Shown here: in pieces, positions 58,741-64,000 of the stretch
Layout: each line of letters opens with the position of its first letter
Position numbering within the stretch: the first letter of the stretch is position 1
From: Allodiplogaster sudhausi
Lineage: Eukaryota > Nematoda > Chromadorea > Rhabditida > Diplogasteridae
NCBI GenBank assembly: GCA_945643635.1
Contig: CALZFC010000016.1
Coordinates: 3,932,501 to 3,996,500 of the forward strand
Reading direction: 5' to 3'
DNA: 64,000 nt
The notes under the pieces: generated by a model
What the model was told of the DNA's origin: nothing
Databases searched by the model: none
What the model saw: only the letters and a program-made list of their open reading frames with translations
Translations under genes and position numbers: made by a program

Positions 58741-61700
58741 AGTATATCTCGCTGGAAACAAACTTCGCCCAGCCGTCTGACAACGATTTCTTGAATCTAA
58801 GGCTAACTAGTTTTCTTCTGTTTTCAGTTCGAAAAAATTGATTTCCAAGCTCACAAAAAAGTTTATATTACGTGACAACAGCGACTATTTTTAAAGGTTG
58901 CCTTTTTTAATGTTAACCTATTTTTCGGTGGGGTGTGGAAGCTGACATAAAAAAGTGAGAACAGCTTTTCCTATTCGTGTTTTGGACACATTTGCCTCGT
59001 TTGTACCCGAACAACTTGCTACGTGATATTTTCGGCTATTTTCGGGCCTGCGTTGGTCCGTGTCGAAAATGTGATTAAGGCCTTTGGGGCGAGAGCCGCC
59101 AGCAAGCGGAGAATAGGGAATGGGGGTAGGGAGAGAGAAGGAGTAGTGTTCCTTACAAGGAAATCGTAATGGTGCTGACCATTCGCATAGATATTTTCGT
59201 TTACATGTGTTGATGAAAGGACATTCATTAGATGTCGTGCCCTGTCCGACAATGAGAAAGAAATCTCCTTATAATTAGTCTCCTTTTTAGTACTTGAATT
59301 ATATCAAATGACACATTTCGCTTAATACATATCCACATGAGGGCATTCTTCTAATTGTATGAAGCCGGATATAATTTATGGTCAGCATGGAGAAGAAAAA
59401 AGAAGAAGAGGAAGAAGATGTACAACAACATCCAAGATAATACGATGCGGATGTCTTCGAAAGAATGCCACCTATAAAGGACAGAGTGATAGCCGCCCCT
59501 TTTTACAGTAATCTCTTGGTGAAATAATTATTCTCGCTCAGCATCGCACTTACATACACATTTATGTAGTAGGCTAGTTCTCTTCCTTCCAGCGTTATTT
59601 TTTTCTCTTTTCCTCAACACAAATTTCACTGACGAAGGCAAGAGGAAATTGGCTGGACATAAAAAAGAAAAAAAAGAAGAAAATAATCTTGAAGATGCTT
59701 ATGTAGACAAATGCACACAGAGAGAGTGTGGAGTAAATTAATAACTCGGCCCACACGCACACCCACGAGTAAAGTACGAAGAGAGGGCAGTGCAAACATT
59801 TTAGCTGGTCTCTCAAGGATATGAGAGATCCACAGAGCAAGAGCTGTGAGAGAGGGAGAGGGGAGAGAGATAAGGAAGAGAGATAAGGGAGGGAAAGAGA
59901 CTGGGAGTGAAAAAAGAGAGAGAGTGGGAGAGTTAAGAGAAATAGAGAGTTTCTAAGAGAGAAAAGATCTACAGGGCAGTGGAAAGTAAACGAGAGATAG
60001 AGTGAAGAGCATGAAACCTCAAATTCCCAGGAGATGGCGAAAATTGCTGTCTTTTTTATCGGTGGAACGGAAGCGACGAAAAAAATAGAGATAGCGGCAC
60101 CAAAATCACTCGTCAGAGGGACTAGGCGTGAAGTGGAGACGTGGAAGAGAAAGCACATGATACAAAGAGCGAGAGATCCACAATAAAGAGACAGAGGGAG
60201 AGAAAGAATGCAAGGGATGATAGGAGATCTAGAGAAAGAGAGGGATACAAAGAAAAAAGGTAGATAAGAGAGATAAAGAGAAAGAGAGCGAGAGATGATA
60301 GGAGATCTAGAGAAAGAGCGGGATTCAAAGAAAGAAAGAGATCGAGGAAAAGGAATAACAGTGAAAGACTTAGCGAACGAAGGCGGAAGTCCCGAGATCT
60401 GATAGGAAGGTATTTCAAAGAGAGGAAGAACATAAAGAAACAGTTGAATGTGCTTGGCCCGGGAAAACAGAGTATTTAATCGTTAGAGGTCGGATTTCCG
60501 AGCTGATAAGTGCGAAGAATTCTGGGACAACAATTGTACTTGCAAGTTCGCTTTCTGGACGACAAAATAGGGAAGAGGGGGTGATTTATCTAATCTTCAG
60601 CCTTCGCCAAGCCAACTCCCACTTATAAGCTCAAGTACCACTTTTGCCAGTAATTCTGGCGGCGAAAGCATCTTCCAGGAAGCCTCAGCAGCTTGAGTAA
60701 ACCGTTGGGTTGATATAATATTGCATTATAATCATTGTCGTGTGCTGATTTCTAGAACATTACGTTGAACTGAGTGTACGGTAACTCATCGAAATTGCTC
60801 AAATTATTTTGACACTTTGATGCCTGTCTTATACATATACATACGAGGAAGATTACCGTGCGTGAAGAACTTTGCTGCGTTGTAGATATGGTAAAAAAGG
60901 CGGAAGAAGAAGCAGAAGAGTTCACTCGGAAAAAGGAAAGAAAATGAGTTCGACCTCATGGTCAGGTCATGCATGCCCTCGCCCATCACCGTTCCATTGG
61001 TGGCGCAACGGAAATCGTCGCAATGACATCATAGGCATGCATGTACTAGGTACGTGACTAAGTAAAAAGTGAACAGGGCAAGGAAAAGAGAGAGCGAGAG
61101 AGAGAGAGAGAGCCACCAGAGAAGACCACCCGAGGACAATTAGCAGTGACGTGGCGGTACCGTGCTGACTATGAGCGCATCCTGAGCATGAGCTTCCGGT
61201 AATATGCGAAGGGAGAGAGAGAGAAGGAGAGAGAGAGAGAAAGAGAGAGGGCTAGAGAAAGAGAGAGAGAGAGAGGGATGGAGAGAGAAAAGAGTGAGAA
61301 TAGAGTGAGAAAAGAGTGAGAGGGAGAAAGAGAACGCAGAGAAAGAGAGTGTCGGAGATGAGCAAAAAGTCAGAAAGTAGCAGAGCAACAGAGAACTTGG
61401 AACACGCGAACTTAACGGATGCGCAAGAGAGCAGAAGAATGAAGAAGCTAAAATAGAGAAGTTATCCTGCCCTTCCTCTTTCTCGTCTCTCTTTCTCTTT
61501 CTGCTCTCTCGCTCTCCCTCTCTCTCATGATCTCCCTCTCTCCTTCTATCTCTCTCTCTCTCTCAATTTCTGACTCTCTCCCTTACTCTTTATCTCCTTC
61601 GTCTCTCACTCCGACTGTCTCTCTGTCTCTCTTTCTCTTACTCTCCTTCTTCCTTTCTCACTCTCTCTTTCCTTCTCTCTCGCTCTTCTTCTCTTCCCCT

Positions 61701-61869
61701 TCGCACCTCTGCTCTTCGACCACTCCGTCTCAAGCCATTCCCCGAGGACAGGAATACAAGAGAGGACGACACACGTATTTTTTGAGCTTTCGCTTCAGCA
61801 GCTTCTACACCGGCACAAGGAAGAGGATGAAGGAGGAAGGGGCATATTCAAGTATGAAGATAACGGAAT

Positions 61870-61918
<49 letters not shown>

Positions 61919-62931
61919 GTAAGGATGGTGAGAGAGATTACGGTAGAGAGGAAAGGGAGAGAGAGAGAGTTAAGAAGGCTAGCATTCATAGAGAGAGAGA
62001 GAGAGAGAGAGAGAGAACGGAAGAGAAACAACACGAGGTCTCACACGACGAGAGAAATAATGAGGAAGTTGTGTTCTCATGATTGAAGATCAGTGCTAGA
62101 GGCAAAGAGATGCACAGACGGAGGGAGAGAGAGAGAAAAGGGCATGAAATGAAAGAGGTACTGTAATACGAAATTGACCACATTTGTCTTGAAAAGATGA
62201 TCGACAATTTGAAATTTGAAGTAAAGAACTTAACTGCCATGATGACTGAATAGCCCAAAAAATCGCTTTTTATGCCCTCGAATATATGTATGTAGATATG
62301 AATGGCAGATTGAAATCTACATGAATTGAACCTGAAATACGAGATAAAATTAAAATATTGGGCGAAGGATGACGAAAGGTTGCAAGGAGATGACGGAAAA
62401 AAACCGCGCTGTTTTTCTGTTGCTTACGCGCCGGATGCGACGTAAATAGCAGTCGGGACAACGAGGAAGTAGTTGCAGATTGAATGCCATTACCAGAGTG
62501 TTGGCGAGAGAGAAGATTGGACGGTGAAAGAGGCAGAGAGACACAAAGAGAGAATATGACTTGCAAGAATGCGAGAGAGAGAGAGAGGAGAGAGATGCAG
62601 AGAGAGGGAGAGAGATGCAGAGAGAGGGAGAGAGATGCAGAGAGCCAGTGAATTGGGACTCAAGGGAATTGTTGCCGTTACCTGATGATGAGACTGGGTT
62701 TTTTCGATGAGGGAAACCGTTCAAAAATACTTTATTTTCTAACTTGCGCATTCTTTAGCAGGTACTAAAAATTGCAATCGAGAACGATTCGTTGGAATTC
62801 ATGTGCAAGGACTCTAAGAAAACCACCGATTCATCCCACAGATCGCAAGGAGAATGAGGTGCAATTCGAAGATGCATTATTTATTCGGTTATCTTCCTTC
62901 TTTAAGTGACAATATTACCTCCTTCACTCTG

Positions 62932-62969
<38 letters not shown>

Positions 62970-64000
62970 CTCAACTCTCTCTATCACTCTCTCTCTCCCG
63001 CATTTAGTCTGTATAAAAGCCTGCTTACCTATTCTTATCTCGAACACTCTCTAAAAAATTGAATCCTCGCCTATAAAGGCCTCAAAATGTTTGTGAATCT
63101 TTGCAGAGCTTGAGGCGAAGTGGTCAAAGAAAGAGCGTTGTTTACGCGCACGTGAATAGCCGACGAGATAAAGTTTCTGATTGAATTGTCACCTCTCCAG
63201 ATTTGGAGAGAATGGAACCTGAGAGACTGAGAAAGAGAGAGATTGAGATAAAGAGAAAGAGAGAGAGAGGGAGTTGGGGAGAGAGAAAGTGAATGAGAGA
63301 TAAAGAGAGATGGAGGTAAAGAAAGAGATACAAAGGAAGAGTGAGAGAAAGAGAGTGATACGAGAGCCGATGGAAATCGACAGAGCAACGGAAAGCTGCT
63401 GAAAAAGATGAGTAAAAGCACTCGAGTCTAGACACAACACTTGTTGTGAGTTGTGTACACGTTTAGCGTGAAAGGAACAAGGAGTGACAAGAAGCAATGA
63501 TTCTCCACGATTCTGCGCACTTCATGCCTCTCTCAATCACAAGCTCTCTCGACGCTGTGTCATGCGAAAAGGCGCGCGTTCAGGATTGAGTATGTTTAGC
63601 TCCTTTAAAGGAGGACGATCGCCGAAAATTTTGTGCGATATTTCAAATTGCACTCTCATTCGCGCGTGCTCTTTTCACGCAGCGGGTTTGTGCGTCCTGC
63701 GAAATAGCACGCGAGAATGAGAGAGTGAGGAATCACAGAGCAGACGAACCTGAACTAAATATTTTTCGGTGATCGCCCTCCTTTAAGGTCACAATGGCTC
63801 TACAAAAAAAAGTTTTGAAACCCTCACACCTCTTTTAGGTGACGAATAATAATAATAATACCGAACTCACAACCAGGAAATTACAGGGATTTTTCTTAGT
63901 GTACTTTCTTATTAAAGTAGAAATTACTATTTCTTCTCTCAAAAAATCTCCGATAACTATGATTAAACACTTGCATTTTTTAAACAATTTTATTTGTGAT
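51859..64000. repeat. Polypurine/polypyrimidine-rich region without supported genes
   Basis: More than twenty long tracts alternate in strand: (GA) on plus at 51890-52410, 52930-53170, 53340-53450, 54545-54640, 55135-55395, 55900-56025, 56150-56330, 56750-57240, 58095-58405, 58565-58740, 59830-60000, 60160-60345, 61080-61360, 61865-62035, 62565-62650, 63215-63360; (CT) on plus at 55490-55660, 56460-56500, 57375-57545, 57695-57900, 61475-61720, 62925-63005. Open frames are Ser/Leu or Arg/Glu repeats. Stretches of normal composition between them (e.g. 52540-52860, 54000-54540, 60480-61060, 62160-62480) show no exon with proper splice sites. One MITE at 63609-63782. Confidence 0.75.
63609..63782. 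mobile_element. TTAA MITE, well-preserved copy
   Basis: 174 bp flanked by TTAA at 63605-63608 and 63783-63786. Inverted ends AGGAGGACGATCGCCGAAAA and ...TTTTTCGGTGATCGCCCTCCT, with the interior hairpin arms CTCTCATTCGCGCGTGCT and AGCACGCGAGAATGAGAG. Same family as 11151-11344 with an internal deletion of about 20 bp. Confidence 0.85.

Overview
The window is eukaryotic and most likely nematode. The genes have many short exons and introns ending in TTTCAG. Several coding ATGs sit directly after an AG acceptor, as expected for spliced-leader trans-splicing. The families also fit: a serpentine chemoreceptor, an EGF plus DEG/ENaC channel of the EGAS type, a Fer-like SH2 tyrosine kinase and an FMRFamide-receptor-like GPCR. 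The species cannot be named from the sequence. No tRNA, rRNA, CRISPR array or prokaryotic feature was seen. All exon models were spliced by hand; where exon phases agree across the whole gene, confidence is high.

Layout: 65-2396 (+) is the 3' part of a tristetraprolin-type CCCH zinc-finger gene, followed by about 3.7 kb of non-coding DNA. 6145-7172 (-) is a dynein-light-chain-like gene inside an old tandem duplication of about 5 kb (5.7-10.65 kb and 10.69-15.5 kb); the second copy keeps one orphan exon. 13-17 kb is (CT)n-rich. 16769-19257 (+) is an unrecognised secreted protein with an 11-residue repeat. 19687-21435 (-) is a serpentine chemoreceptor. 22766-26506 (+) is a Fer-like kinase with damaged exons. 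27818-33948 (+) is an intact 21-exon EGAS-like channel of 819 residues. 34.7-44.4 kb is a lineage-specific family of small genes in direct and inverted copies, including a palindrome with arms of about 2.2 kb, a truncated duplicate of the channel's 3' end and one decayed longer gene. 44876-45128 is a possible 50-residue gene. 45803-49879 (-) is an intact 13-exon neuropeptide-type GPCR of 465 residues. 51406-51858 (+) is a candidate two-exon small gene. 51.9-64 kb holds no gene I can support and is dominated by alternating (GA)n and (CT)n tracts.

Non-coding structure: at least six copies of a palindromic element flanked by TTAA (a non-autonomous, piggyBac-like MITE by its target site), a second fold-back element at 16371-16543, a poly-C repeat pair in opposite orientations, inverted repeats around an EGF exon of the channel gene, and at least four introns that only fit as GC-AG introns. 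The genes are unrelated single-gene units rather than an operon; the surface proteins (two GPCRs, the channel) point to sensory or neuronal signalling, but they share no visible pathway.
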